Of a stretch of DNA of 13,440 nt, positions 5,505 to 12,848 are shown one piece after another. The position numbers were made by a program, and so were the translations under genes. Source of the stretch: Actinomycetota bacterium. Its GTDB lineage: Bacteria > Actinomycetota > Humimicrobiia > Humimicrobiales > Humimicrobiaceae. Within the stretch, counting starts at the first letter, position 1. Every line of letters begins with the position of its first letter. The notes under the pieces were generated by a model. It was not told the DNA's origin and ran no database searches. It saw only the letters and a list, made by a program, of their open reading frames with translations. The stretch spans positions 1 to 13,440 of the forward strand of contig JAQUMQ010000015.1 in NCBI GenBank assembly GCA_028718045.1. The letters are read 5' to 3'.

Positions 5505-6378
5505 CGTTGTTTCCGAAAAATTCATTTATTATATCGGGATTGGCTATATCTATATTTTTTTTGTTCTTTAAAATTCTATCCTTTTCATATTCGTCAAATA
5601 TTTTTTTATCCTTTTTTACTTCCTTATAAGAACTATTTGATTCCGGTTCTTCGAAATCTTCACTTTCTATTATCTCTCTTATTTTTTGTTCTTCGCTTTC
5701 GTTATTTAATACCCTCAATTCCGGACTTGGCAATTCTTTTTCTTCTTCACTGGCTTTGTTAAATCTTTCTTTGCTGCTAGCTTCTATATCTGATTTATTT
5801 ATATCATTCTGGCTGGCAGATATATTTTCGTCTTCTTTTACCCTTAAATCCTCTCTTGCATCTTCTGCCGTATATATATCTTCTTTTATGTCTTCGATTT
5901 TAAATTTATTTTCCATACCGGTTATTTTCATATTGAAATCATAAACTATATCTTTTAGTTTCAAAACAAAATCACTATATGATTTCTCTGCAAGTTTTAC
6001 TTTTTCCTCGATATCGTTTTTTTCTCTAAGCAAATTTTTTATGTCGTTTTCTTCGATATCCTTTTTATTTTTAATTATTTCTTCTGCTTCCTTTTCTGCT
6101 TTCTTCTTTATCTCATCGGCTATCTTATGGGCAGAAATAAGAACTTCGGAAACAAGCTTATTGACATCAGCGTCTGTCGCTGAGACAGCTTCCTTTTTAT
6201 CTTCCTTTCCCTCGTATCTTATCTTGTCCAAACTTTCCTGAAGTTCTATATTCTTCTTAAGCAACCTTTCAAACTCTACGGCAATAATATCCAAAAACTT
6301 ATCGACTTCATCCATGTTATAACCTTTAAATGTGGTGTGGAACTCTTTTTTTTGTATGTATTCTGAATTAATGTTCAT
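5488..6378 (-). CDS. divIVA: DivIVA-family polar/septal scaffold protein
   Basis: DivIVA proteins bind negatively curved membrane at septa and poles and recruit division or growth partners. The N-terminal domain is diagnostic: QKKEFHTTFKGYNMDEVDKFLD (broken here only by its position, residues 9-30), which includes the membrane-binding loop and the first coiled-coil turn. A long charged coiled coil follows to about residue 160. The tail to residue 296 is acidic and low in complexity (runs of E, D, K, S), and is more likely disordered than coiled. Start: ATG 6378 has GGAGG five bases upstream; the longer frame from 6408 has none. It overlaps yggU downstream and follows proC by 65 bases. In Actinobacteria the homologue (Wag31) directs polar growth; whether this one does cannot be told. 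Confidence 0.9.
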   Translation of the reverse strand: MNINSEYIQKKEFHTTFKGYNMDEVDKFLDIIAVEFERLLKKNIELQESLDKIRYEGKEDKKEAVSATDADVNKLVSEVLISAHKIADEIKKKAEKEAEEIIKNKKDIEENDIKNLLREKNDIEEKVKLAEKSYSDFVLKLKDIVYDFNMKITGMENKFKIEDIKEDIYTAEDAREDLRVKEDENISASQNDINKSDIEASSKERFNKASEEEKELPSPELRVLNNESEEQKIREIIESEDFEEPESNSSYKEVKKDKKIFDEYEKDRILKNKKNIDIANPDIINEFFGNNDERKY

Positions 6379-6443
6379 CGCTTCCTCCGAAAAATAAATA
6401 ATTTTCATATATTTTTAATAGATATAATAACATCGCATACTCT

Positions 6444-7280
6444 TTAAAATTTATTTTTTAAAATATCTGATTCAAGCTCCACGGATCTGGCGAATGCAGC
6501 ATTTAATGCTTCAAAATAAATTTCTTTTAAATTGCTGTTTTTGAATTTATTTAGCGCTTTTTCCGTTGTGCCACCCGGAGAAGCTACGGATTTTATTAAT
6601 TCATCTATGGAAGCAAGAGATTTAGTCAAAACTTCTCCCGCACCCATCATGGTAAAAACCGTCATTTTTGTTGCAGTTTCATAATCCAATCCTTGTTCTA
6701 CCGCAAAGTCAATTATGTATTTACAAAAAAGGAAAAAATATGCAGGGCCACTTCCCGAAACAGCGGTAGCAATATTTTGATATTTTTCTTCTATGAAGAC
6801 GGCTTGCCCTACGCTTTTCATTAATTTCATCGAAAAATCAACATCATCTTCATTGGCATATTTTCCCGAAGATATAGCCGCAATCCCTTTTTTATATAAT
6901 GCAGGGGTATTTGGCATAATCCTAATGATAGAGATTTTTCCGATATTTTTTTCAAAAAACGACGTAGGAAGACCGGCTATGATACTTAAAATAATTTTTT
7001 TACCGTCGATATTTTCTTTCAATACCGAAATTATTTCATTAATATTTTGAGGCTTAACAGCCAGTAAAATGTATTTTGAGTTCTTTATTATTTCCTTAAT
7101 GCTTTTTAAAGGTTTGACGCCATAAAGTTGCGTATATTTTTTTACTTTTTCATTATCGACATCAAAAATCGATATTTCATCACTATCGATAAAATCGGAA
7201 TTAACCATTCCGCCCAAAAGCGCCCCGCCCATATTGCCAAGGCCGATTATTCCTATTGTAAATATATTTTTATCATTCAT
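6444..7280 (-). CDS. proC: Pyrroline-5-carboxylate reductase
   Basis: Catalyses the last step of proline synthesis, NAD(P)H-dependent reduction of 1-pyrroline-5-carboxylate. The 278-residue length is normal. Visible: the Rossmann dinucleotide motif IGIIGLGNMGGALLGGM (9-25), ILLAVKPQN, IIRIMPNTPALYKKGIAAIS, and the C-terminal dimer/active-site region VSGSGPAYFFLF, with SPGGTTEKAL near 235-245. It lies between sepF and divIVA, a position seen in several Gram-positive-type dcw clusters. The ATG at 7280 has no SD; a TGATATAAA extended -10-like sequence at 7293-7301 would start a transcript only a few bases before the ATG, so a leaderless message is possible. Confidence 0.95.
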   Translation of the reverse strand: MNDKNIFTIGIIGLGNMGGALLGGMVNSDFIDSDEISIFDVDNEKVKKYTQLYGVKPLKSIKEIIKNSKYILLAVKPQNINEIISVLKENIDGKKIILSIIAGLPTSFFEKNIGKISIIRIMPNTPALYKKGIAAISSGKYANEDDVDFSMKLMKSVGQAVFIEEKYQNIATAVSGSGPAYFFLFCKYIIDFAVEQGLDYETATKMTVFTMMGAGEVLTKSLASIDELIKSVASPGGTTEKALNKFKNSNLKEIYFEALNAAFARSVELESDILKNKF

Positions 7281-7292
7281 ATGTTGGTATTT

Positions 7293-7301
7293 TTTATATC
7301 A
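7293..7301 (-). promoter_or_regulatory. Possible extended -10 promoter for proC
   Basis: Minus-strand TGATATAAA fits TGnTATAAT with one mismatch. A transcript would begin near 7286, about six bases before the ATG. No good -35 is visible. The site lies in a 79-base gap after sepF. Weak call. Confidence 0.3.
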
Positions 7302-7359
7302 AAATTAATCAGACAAATACATTAAAACAAGCAATTTAAAACCGTTTCATAAAATAAAA

Positions 7360-7881
7360 TCAATAATCCCCATATAAACCTTTTTCCCTCAAGGCTTCCT
7401 TTTCATCTGAAGTTACTTCAACATTCGAAGGCGTTATAAGAAAAACCTTATCCGCAACTTTTTCTATACTGCCGTTTAAAGCATAAGTAAGTCCGCTGCA
7501 AAAATCTATAATCCTTTTAGAAATTTCGGGAGTTTCGTTTTGCAAATTGACAATAACAGGTATGTCATTTTTAAATTTATCTCCTACTATTTGCGAATCT
7601 TCAAAGCCGCTTGGTTCGATAACAAACACTTTTGTTTTCTTCTCCATCTTAACTTCTTCCAGCCTGGTTACTTTTCTTTGGCTTCTGAACCAGTTTGGAT
7701 TGGCCGGCTTGTCTATATGTGTTTCTTTATGCTCATCAACTTTATATAATTTAATATCTTTGCTATCCCTCAAATATTTAGGCTTTTTCTTGCTATCATA
7801 ATATTTTTGAGGAATGTTTTCGTCAATATCTTCATCTATAAAACCTAAAAAAGTTAAAGTCTTTCTGAAAAAACCTGGCAT
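7360..7881 (-). CDS. sepF: Cell division protein SepF
   Basis: SepF binds the FtsZ C-terminal peptide and tethers the ring to the membrane. The 173-residue protein has the expected parts: an N-terminal amphipathic membrane-binding helix (MPGFFRKTLTFLGF), a charged flexible linker, and a C-terminal globular domain starting near VFVIEPSGFEDSQIV. That domain includes DIPVIVNLQ, RIIDFCSGLTYALNGSIEKV and ADKVFLITPSNVEVTSDE. The last two segments resemble actinobacterial SepF more than the Bacillus protein, from memory of the family. ATG 7881 has AAGGAG five bases upstream, one of the better ribosome sites here. yggS ends 26 bases upstream and proC starts 79 bases downstream. As FtsA is also present, the cell probably has two FtsZ membrane anchors. 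Confidence 0.93.
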   Translation of the reverse strand: MPGFFRKTLTFLGFIDEDIDENIPQKYYDSKKKPKYLRDSKDIKLYKVDEHKETHIDKPANPNWFRSQRKVTRLEEVKMEKKTKVFVIEPSGFEDSQIVGDKFKNDIPVIVNLQNETPEISKRIIDFCSGLTYALNGSIEKVADKVFLITPSNVEVTSDEKEALREKGLYGDY

Positions 7882-7907
7882 TGTCTCTCCTTAAAATAAG
7901 AAAAAAT

Positions 7908-8597
7908 TTACTTAAAAAGTGCTGATCCCACCCTTATCATCGTAGCACCCTCTTCGATTGCGGCTACCAAATCATTGCTCATTCCCATTGAAAGTTCAGT
8001 CAAATTCAAGCCTTCTTCCAAACAGCCGTTCAAATCATTCAACAAAATTTTAAGAGAATTAAATACGCTTTTTATATAAGCAAAATCGTCAGTCAAAGGT
8101 GCCATTGTCATTAATCCACATATTTTTATATTATCATATTTTAATCCGTCCATAACAAAATTTTTAACATCGTTTGGTTTCAAACCATATTTTGTTTCTT
8201 CTCCCGAAATATTAACTTCAATTAAAATTTTCTGAATTTTATTCATAGACTTTGCATAGTTGTTTATCTTCACAAGAGTATCGAAATTTTCTATGGAATG
8301 AATATATTCTGCTATTGGGACAACCTTTTTGATTTTATTGCTTTGAAGATGTCCTATAAAATGCCAAATGGGACAGCCTTTTAAGTTCTCTGACTTATAT
8401 ATAAGCTCATCAGCTTTATTTTCTCCGAAATCAGCTACGCCTAAATCATACAATGCTTGAGCTTGCTCGATATCAGCATACTTGGTTGCGGCAATCATGC
8501 GAATTTCGGAAGAGTTACGTGAATTTTTTTTGCAGGTATCCTCAACAAGCTTAAAAATTTTCTCCAGATTGCTAGCTATCCTTTCTTTTTTACCCAT
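7908..8597 (-). CDS. YggS-family pyridoxal phosphate homeostasis protein
   Basis: A 229-residue PLP-binding protein of the YggS/YlmE/PROSC family, a single TIM barrel without known catalysis that buffers PLP and affects amino-acid balance. PLP is bound through the lysine of MIAATKY (K39). Also visible: DFGENKADEL (56-65), WHFIGHLQSNK (78-88), ILIEVNISGEETKYGL, GLMTMAPLTDD, and the phosphate-binding LSMGMSNDLVAAIEEGATMIRVGSALF at the C-terminus (only landmarks quoted). The ATG at 8597 follows AAAAGG at about 5 bases. It sits between pgeF and sepF, its standard dcw neighbourhood, and has an upstream 127-base gap with a palindrome and a possible promoter. Confidence 0.93.
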   Translation of the reverse strand: MGKKERIASNLEKIFKLVEDTCKKNSRNSSEIRMIAATKYADIEQAQALYDLGVADFGENKADELIYKSENLKGCPIWHFIGHLQSNKIKKVVPIAEYIHSIENFDTLVKINNYAKSMNKIQKILIEVNISGEETKYGLKPNDVKNFVMDGLKYDNIKICGLMTMAPLTDDFAYIKSVFNSLKILLNDLNGCLEEGLNLTELSMGMSNDLVAAIEEGATMIRVGSALFK

Positions 8598-8654
8598 TTT
8601 TACCTTTTTCTTTGCTATGCGATGTTTATTTTTTTATTCATTATATTTTTATCA

Positions 8655-8668
8655 TAAAGCCGGCTTTA
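8655..8668. promoter_or_regulatory. 14-bp perfect palindrome upstream of yggS
   Basis: TAAAGCCGGCTTTA is its own reverse complement, in the 127-base gap between pgeF and yggS. It lies 20 bases downstream of a possible -10, where a repressor could act. Perfect symmetry with no loop favours a protein-binding site over a terminator. No second copy was noticed in the window. Confidence 0.4.
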
Positions 8669-8687
8669 AAAAACAATTATTTTATAA

Positions 8688-8714
8688 ATCATACCATATA
8701 TATTTCAAGCACAA
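8688..8714 (-). promoter_or_regulatory. Possible internal promoter for yggS-sepF
   Basis: Minus strand: TTGTGC (8714-8709), a 15-base spacer, then TGG-TATGAT, an extended -10 (8696-8688). An overlapping alternative is TTGAAA (8708-8703) with TATAAA 16 bases further on. Either would start transcription within the gap before yggS. Confidence 0.4.
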
Positions 8715-8724
8715 GCACGACAAT

Positions 8725-9579
8725 CTATTCGATCATTATGACCCCTGCTTGTCTGCCCGTATTTTTTTCTTTTCTATAGGAATAAAATAAACCTTCATTA
8801 TCGCAGCATGTGCATATGCCAACATCCGAAATATTTTCCTTTAGTATCCCGGCTTTTAATATTTCATTTAACATTATATAAATAAGATCAATAAAAAAAT
8901 AATCGGCATTCGTTTCCTTGAAAATAAATTCTTCATAATCCATGACTTTGACAAATTCCTGTAAAAATGAATCAAGGACATCCTTGTTTACCTTGAAACA
9001 ACATTTTCTTATTGAGGGACCGAAAAACACATAAATATCTTTTAAGTGCGAATTGAATTTATTAGTCATGGATTCCAACACATTTAAAACTATATGGTTT
9101 AAAACACCTTTCCATCCTGCATGTACGGCAGCCACAATTTTATTTTTGGTATCTGTTATCAAAATCAAATTACAATCAGCTCCCATTACCATAACAGGTA
9201 TTTTTGGAATATTGGTTATTATCGCATCTGCATAATATTTAAAAAGTAAATCTTGATCCATGCAGTTATCGCTTGCGGATTTGGGATTATTTTTCAAGTA
9301 GTTTTCATCAATAATCAAAATGTCATTGCCGTGAACCTGACTTAAAGAAACCATGCTTATACTATCATCATATCCAAACAAACTTAAAATTTTGGTCCTG
9401 TTTTCATAAACATTGATGGGATTGTCGCCAACATGATACGCAGTATTTAAGCTATCAAAACAACCCGTGCTTGTTCCTCCCCTTCTTGTGGTAAAACATT
9501 GCAAAATTTTAAATTTTTCTCTGAAGTTCGGTGATGTAAATATTGTAACATCATCAATTTCAATCTTTTTTATTTCCAT
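8725..9579 (-). CDS. pgeF: Peptidoglycan editing factor PgeF (YfiH/laccase-domain family)
   Basis: The family was once called laccase-like. The E. coli member removes L-Ser wrongly attached in place of L-Ala on UDP-MurNAc, protecting cell-wall precursors. The 284-residue protein carries the metal/active-site set: His of SQVHGND (H83), Cys of GADCNLIL (C136) and His of VHAGWKG (H153). Also visible: TTRRGGTSTGCFDSLN (30-45), the ending of FGPSIRKCCFKV, and the C-terminal CTCC then FYSYRKEKNTGRQAGVIM. It starts 8 bases after ftsZ ends and has no clear ribosome site, so it is probably coupled to ftsZ. Its place between ftsZ and yggS is the common Gram-positive arrangement and fits a role in wall quality control at division. 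Confidence 0.93.
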   Translation of the reverse strand: MEIKKIEIDDVTIFTSPNFREKFKILQCFTTRRGGTSTGCFDSLNTAYHVGDNPINVYENRTKILSLFGYDDSISMVSLSQVHGNDILIIDENYLKNNPKSASDNCMDQDLLFKYYADAIITNIPKIPVMVMGADCNLILITDTKNKIVAAVHAGWKGVLNHIVLNVLESMTNKFNSHLKDIYVFFGPSIRKCCFKVNKDVLDSFLQEFVKVMDYEEFIFKETNADYFFIDLIYIMLNEILKAGILKENISDVGICTCCDNEGLFYSYRKEKNTGRQAGVIMIE

Positions 9580-9587
9580 AAAACGAT

Positions 9588-10739
9588 TTAATAATTATTT
9601 TTATCCTTTCGCAAGAATGTAGGGATATCCAGCGTGTCGTCCTCTTCATGAAATCTGATACTTTTTGTACTTTCTTTCAATTCCGGAAAAATCTTGTCTC
9701 TTTCGGCAGTTTTTTTGATGTCGTTTATAGCAGTTTCAACAACATCTTTCTTTTCCTCGGCAAATTCTTCCTGAGATTTCAACCTTTTATCTAAAAGCTT
9801 ATCCTTGAAACCAGTGGCAATAATGGTTACTTTTATTTTATCTTTCATGTTCTCGTCAATGACGGCACCAAAAATTATATTTGCTTCAGGACTTGAAGAA
9901 TTCCTTATAATCTCTGCAGCTTCATTGACTTCAAACAATTTTAAATCAGGGCCGCCTGAAACGTTAAGTAAAATACCTTTTGCGCCATCTATCGAAGCTT
10001 CTATAAGAGGGCTGTTTATTGCGCTTTGAGCTGCTTTGATTGCACGATTGTCTCCCGAAGCAATTCCATCTCCAAGTAAAGCATTTCCTGCATCTTTTAT
10101 TATCGATTTAACATCGGCAAAATCAAGATTGATAAGCCCGGGTAACGTTATAAGATCTGTAACACCCCTGACACCTGCTTTTAATACATTGTCCGCAAGC
10201 TTAAAAGCATTCAGTAAAGTGGTATTTTCGTCTGAAATCTCAAGAAGTTTATCATTCGGTATAATAATAAGACAATCAACCTTGCCTCTTAAATTATTTA
10301 TTCCTTCCTCTGCCTGAAGCGATCTTTTGACACCTTCAAATGTAAACGGTCTTGTTATAACCGCAACAGTTAGACAACCTTCTTCTTTTGCTATTTCCGC
10401 TATGACCGGAGCCGCACCTGTTCCGGTACCTCCTCCTTCACCGCAAGTTATAAAAATCATATCTGCTCCATGAACAACCTCTCGTATGGAGTCGCAGGAC
10501 TTCTCTGCCGCAAGCTTTCCCAGTTCGGGATTCGAGCCTGCACCAAGTCCGCTTTCCCCAATCAAAACTTTTCTATCGGCATTAGACATCATAAGAGCTT
10601 GGGCATCTGTATTTACGGCAATAAATTCACATCCGTTTAAGTTATCTTCCATCATTCTATTTACGGCATTGCTTCCGCCTCCGCCAACACCGATTACTTT
10701 TATCACGGCATAATAATTTTTGTCAAATTCCAAACCCAC
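9588..10739 (-). CDS. ftsZ: Cell division protein FtsZ
   Basis: The tubulin-like GTPase that forms the division ring. With the GTG start at 10739 it has 383 residues: a short N-terminus, VIGVGGGGSNAVNRM (16-30), the GTP-binding GEGGGTGTG (100-108), the TRPFTFEG loop, the synergy loop NLDFADVKSII, ASIDGAKGILLNVSGG, SPEANIIFGAVID, a variable charged linker, and the C-terminal partner-binding peptide LDIPTFLRK. The Glu in GEGGGTGTG (usually Met) is an actinobacterial feature. Start choice: AGGAGGG at 10745-10751 lies five bases before GTG 10739; the frame is open to GTG 10760, but that would put the ribosome site inside the gene. The ftsA stop (10750-10752) overlaps this SD, so translation is probably coupled. 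Confidence 0.97.
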   Translation of the reverse strand: MGLEFDKNYYAVIKVIGVGGGGSNAVNRMMEDNLNGCEFIAVNTDAQALMMSNADRKVLIGESGLGAGSNPELGKLAAEKSCDSIREVVHGADMIFITCGEGGGTGTGAAPVIAEIAKEEGCLTVAVITRPFTFEGVKRSLQAEEGINNLRGKVDCLIIIPNDKLLEISDENTTLLNAFKLADNVLKAGVRGVTDLITLPGLINLDFADVKSIIKDAGNALLGDGIASGDNRAIKAAQSAINSPLIEASIDGAKGILLNVSGGPDLKLFEVNEAAEIIRNSSSPEANIIFGAVIDENMKDKIKVTIIATGFKDKLLDKRLKSQEEFAEEKKDVVETAINDIKKTAERDKIFPELKESTKSIRFHEEDDTLDIPTFLRKDKNNY

Positions 10740-10749
10740 ATTAACCCTC

Positions 10750-12003
10750 CTATTTTTCACCTTTTAAAATTTTATTGATAAAGCTTTTAAATCTTTCAAA
10801 AAATCCGCTGCTTTTTTTATTTTTATTGTTGATACTATCCAGCTCTTCGTAATTATCAACCTGAAAAGCATACTTTAACAAACCTACTCCTGTTGAAAAT
10901 ATGGGATTGTTAATAACTTCAGAAGGGCCTTCGACATCTACCGAAATCCCGATTCTTGCAGGCATATCAAAAACCATACCTGACATTTGTAATAAACCCT
11001 TTATCCGTGAAGAACCTCCGGTAATCACAAGACCGCAGGGAATTGACTTTATCAAATCATATTCATCTATCTTATTTTTTATAAGCTGCAATATCTCCTT
11101 AACCCGCGAATTCACTATATTATATAATTGAATATTCAACGTTGTCTTATTTGTATTTATATTCATATCGCTCATGTTCGTTCTATTTAAAATTTCGGGA
11201 AAATTATAATCAACGTTCGCAAATCTCTTTTTTATTTCCTCGGCTTTATTAAACGGAATGTTTAATCCGATTGATATATCATTGGTAATAAGATCTCCGC
11301 CAACCGGAAGACAGTAAGTGAATATCATTTTTTTATTTTTGTATATCGCAACATCTGTGGTTCCGCCTCCGATATCGAGAAGTATAACCCCGCTTTCTTT
11401 TTCTTCGTTTGTCAAAACAGCTTCAGCAGAAGCAAGAGCTTCTATGATAATATCGTCAATTTCAATATTGGCTGACTTAACGCTGTTTACAATATTTTTT
11501 ATAAGCGAAGTCGAACCAAAAATTATCAACAACTCAACGCCGAGTCTTTCAGTGGAAAGCCCTATGGGGTCCTCTATCCCTTTTTCTCCGTCAGCTATAA
11601 ACTGCTTTATTATCGTATGGATAACTTCATATTGCGGTGCTAAATTTATCCTGTTGGTAAGCGAAATCAGCCTGTCGACATCTATCTTCCTTACAATTTT
11701 ATTGGGTGCTGCTATCGTTATTTCGTTATAATTATTCTCAAAATCAATATGTTTGCCGGTAACGCCTATGTAAGCATTGTCAATAAAAAAATTTGATGAT
11801 TTCTCGGCAGATTCAACCGAATCTAAAATGGATTTGGTGGATTCATTAATATCTATTACCAAACCTTTTTTTATCCCCTTGCTTTTAGTAACTCCATACC
11901 CTTTTATTTCTACGATATTATTTTTCTTCAGCTTCCCTATCAATGTGCAGATTTTTGTGGTACCAATATCTATTGCTACAATATAATCTTCTTTACCTGG
12001 CAA
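10750..12003 (-). CDS. ftsA: Cell division protein FtsA
   Basis: An actin-fold ATPase that anchors FtsZ filaments to the membrane and recruits later division proteins. Seen in 417 residues: phosphate-1 motif VAIDIGTTKICTLIG (9-23), the FtsA-specific 1C/SHS2 region starting about residue 85, the phosphate-2 motif ILLDIGGGTTDVAIY (about 207-221), the adenosine motif GLVITGGSSRIKGL, and a C-terminal amphipathic membrane helix with FFERFKSFINKIL after a polar linker. The start is TTG at 12003, with GGAG four to five bases upstream in a G-rich run; there is no better ATG. It begins 25 bases after ftsQ. Many Actinobacteria lack FtsA, so its presence together with SepF is notable if the lineage inference holds. 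Confidence 0.96.
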   Translation of the reverse strand: MPGKEDYIVAIDIGTTKICTLIGKLKKNNIVEIKGYGVTKSKGIKKGLVIDINESTKSILDSVESAEKSSNFFIDNAYIGVTGKHIDFENNYNEITIAAPNKIVRKIDVDRLISLTNRINLAPQYEVIHTIIKQFIADGEKGIEDPIGLSTERLGVELLIIFGSTSLIKNIVNSVKSANIEIDDIIIEALASAEAVLTNEEKESGVILLDIGGGTTDVAIYKNKKMIFTYCLPVGGDLITNDISIGLNIPFNKAEEIKKRFANVDYNFPEILNRTNMSDMNINTNKTTLNIQLYNIVNSRVKEILQLIKNKIDEYDLIKSIPCGLVITGGSSRIKGLLQMSGMVFDMPARIGISVDVEGPSEVINNPIFSTGVGLLKYAFQVDNYEELDSINNKNKKSSGFFERFKSFINKILKGEK

Positions 12004-12028
12004 ATCTCTCCCCCAATGGTTATTTAAG

Positions 12029-12817
12029 TTATCTTACAACCGGATTATCGGCAACTCTTAAATCAATTATACTATAATTAATGTTTTCATTCTGTAAATC
12101 TTTAAAAATTTGCTTAAGAATAGTATTTTTTTTTATTATTTCGCTACTGTTACCATATATTATAACCTTACCATCAATTGTTTCAAAAAAAATATCCCCC
12201 GCAATATTGTCAAGTATTCCGGAAAATTTTATTTTTTCTTTCGTTTCATCATCCAAGTGTTTGTATATTTCTGCCGAGCTCAAAACATTTTTTTTTGCAA
12301 TTTTTTGTCCAATTTCGGGATTAAATTCGATAACATCTTTGGCAATGAGATAATTCTCGTAGTTTTTTAAATCATTTGATATTTCTTCTAAAATCACTCC
12401 CTCGTCATCCAATAAAAAATAGCTGTTTTCATGCATTATTATCAGCAATGGCACTCTCTCGACCACCTGAATTATTAAGCTGTCAGGAAAAACCTTTATG
12501 ATTTCAGCTTTTTTTAATCTCGCAAAATTATCGATTAAATTGTCTTCATATTTTTTTTTATCAATTTCAAAAATATTGGTTCCCTTAAGATCCTTGACTA
12601 TATCTTCTATATTCTCTTTTTTATAAAAATCATTACCTTTTATTTCTATTTTTTTTATCTTGAAATAACCACTATCATAAAAATAATTCATTCCCCATAT
12701 AGCAGAAACAAACAAACCTGCAACCAATAATATCCACAAAAATGAGAGCCATTTCCTAAGGGTTATTTTCCTTTTTCTTGAAGATATCCTCTTATCCTCA
12801 ATGATTTTTCTAGCCAT
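12029..12817 (-). CDS. ftsQ: Cell division protein FtsQ/DivIB
   Basis: A bitopic membrane protein of the FtsQLB/DivIB complex, which controls septal wall synthesis. The 262-residue protein has a short basic cytoplasmic N-terminus (SSRKRKITLRKW), one membrane span at about 23-46, and an external POTRA domain beginning YFKIKKIEIKGNDFYKKENI. The beta domain follows, with AEIIKVFPDSLIIQVVERVP (about 103-122). The C-terminus YSIIDLRVADNPVVR matches the usual FtsQ ending, where the chain meets its partners. ATG 12817 is preceded by GGTGGA at five bases. It lies directly between ddl (31 bases) and ftsA (25 bases); no murB intervenes. Confidence 0.93.
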   Translation of the reverse strand: MARKIIEDKRISSRKRKITLRKWLSFLWILLVAGLFVSAIWGMNYFYDSGYFKIKKIEIKGNDFYKKENIEDIVKDLKGTNIFEIDKKKYEDNLIDNFARLKKAEIIKVFPDSLIIQVVERVPLLIIMHENSYFLLDDEGVILEEISNDLKNYENYLIAKDVIEFNPEIGQKIAKKNVLSSAEIYKHLDDETKEKIKFSGILDNIAGDIFFETIDGKVIIYGNSSEIIKKNTILKQIFKDLQNENINYSIIDLRVADNPVVR

Positions 12818-12848
12818 CTGTATCCACCGGAAATTTTACAAAATAACA

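Noticed and set aside
10036..10317. Plus-strand frames of 70-140 codons inside ftsZ and ftsA (also 11318-11731).
   Set aside because: Antisense shadows; the minus-strand genes are certain and these frames have no family features.
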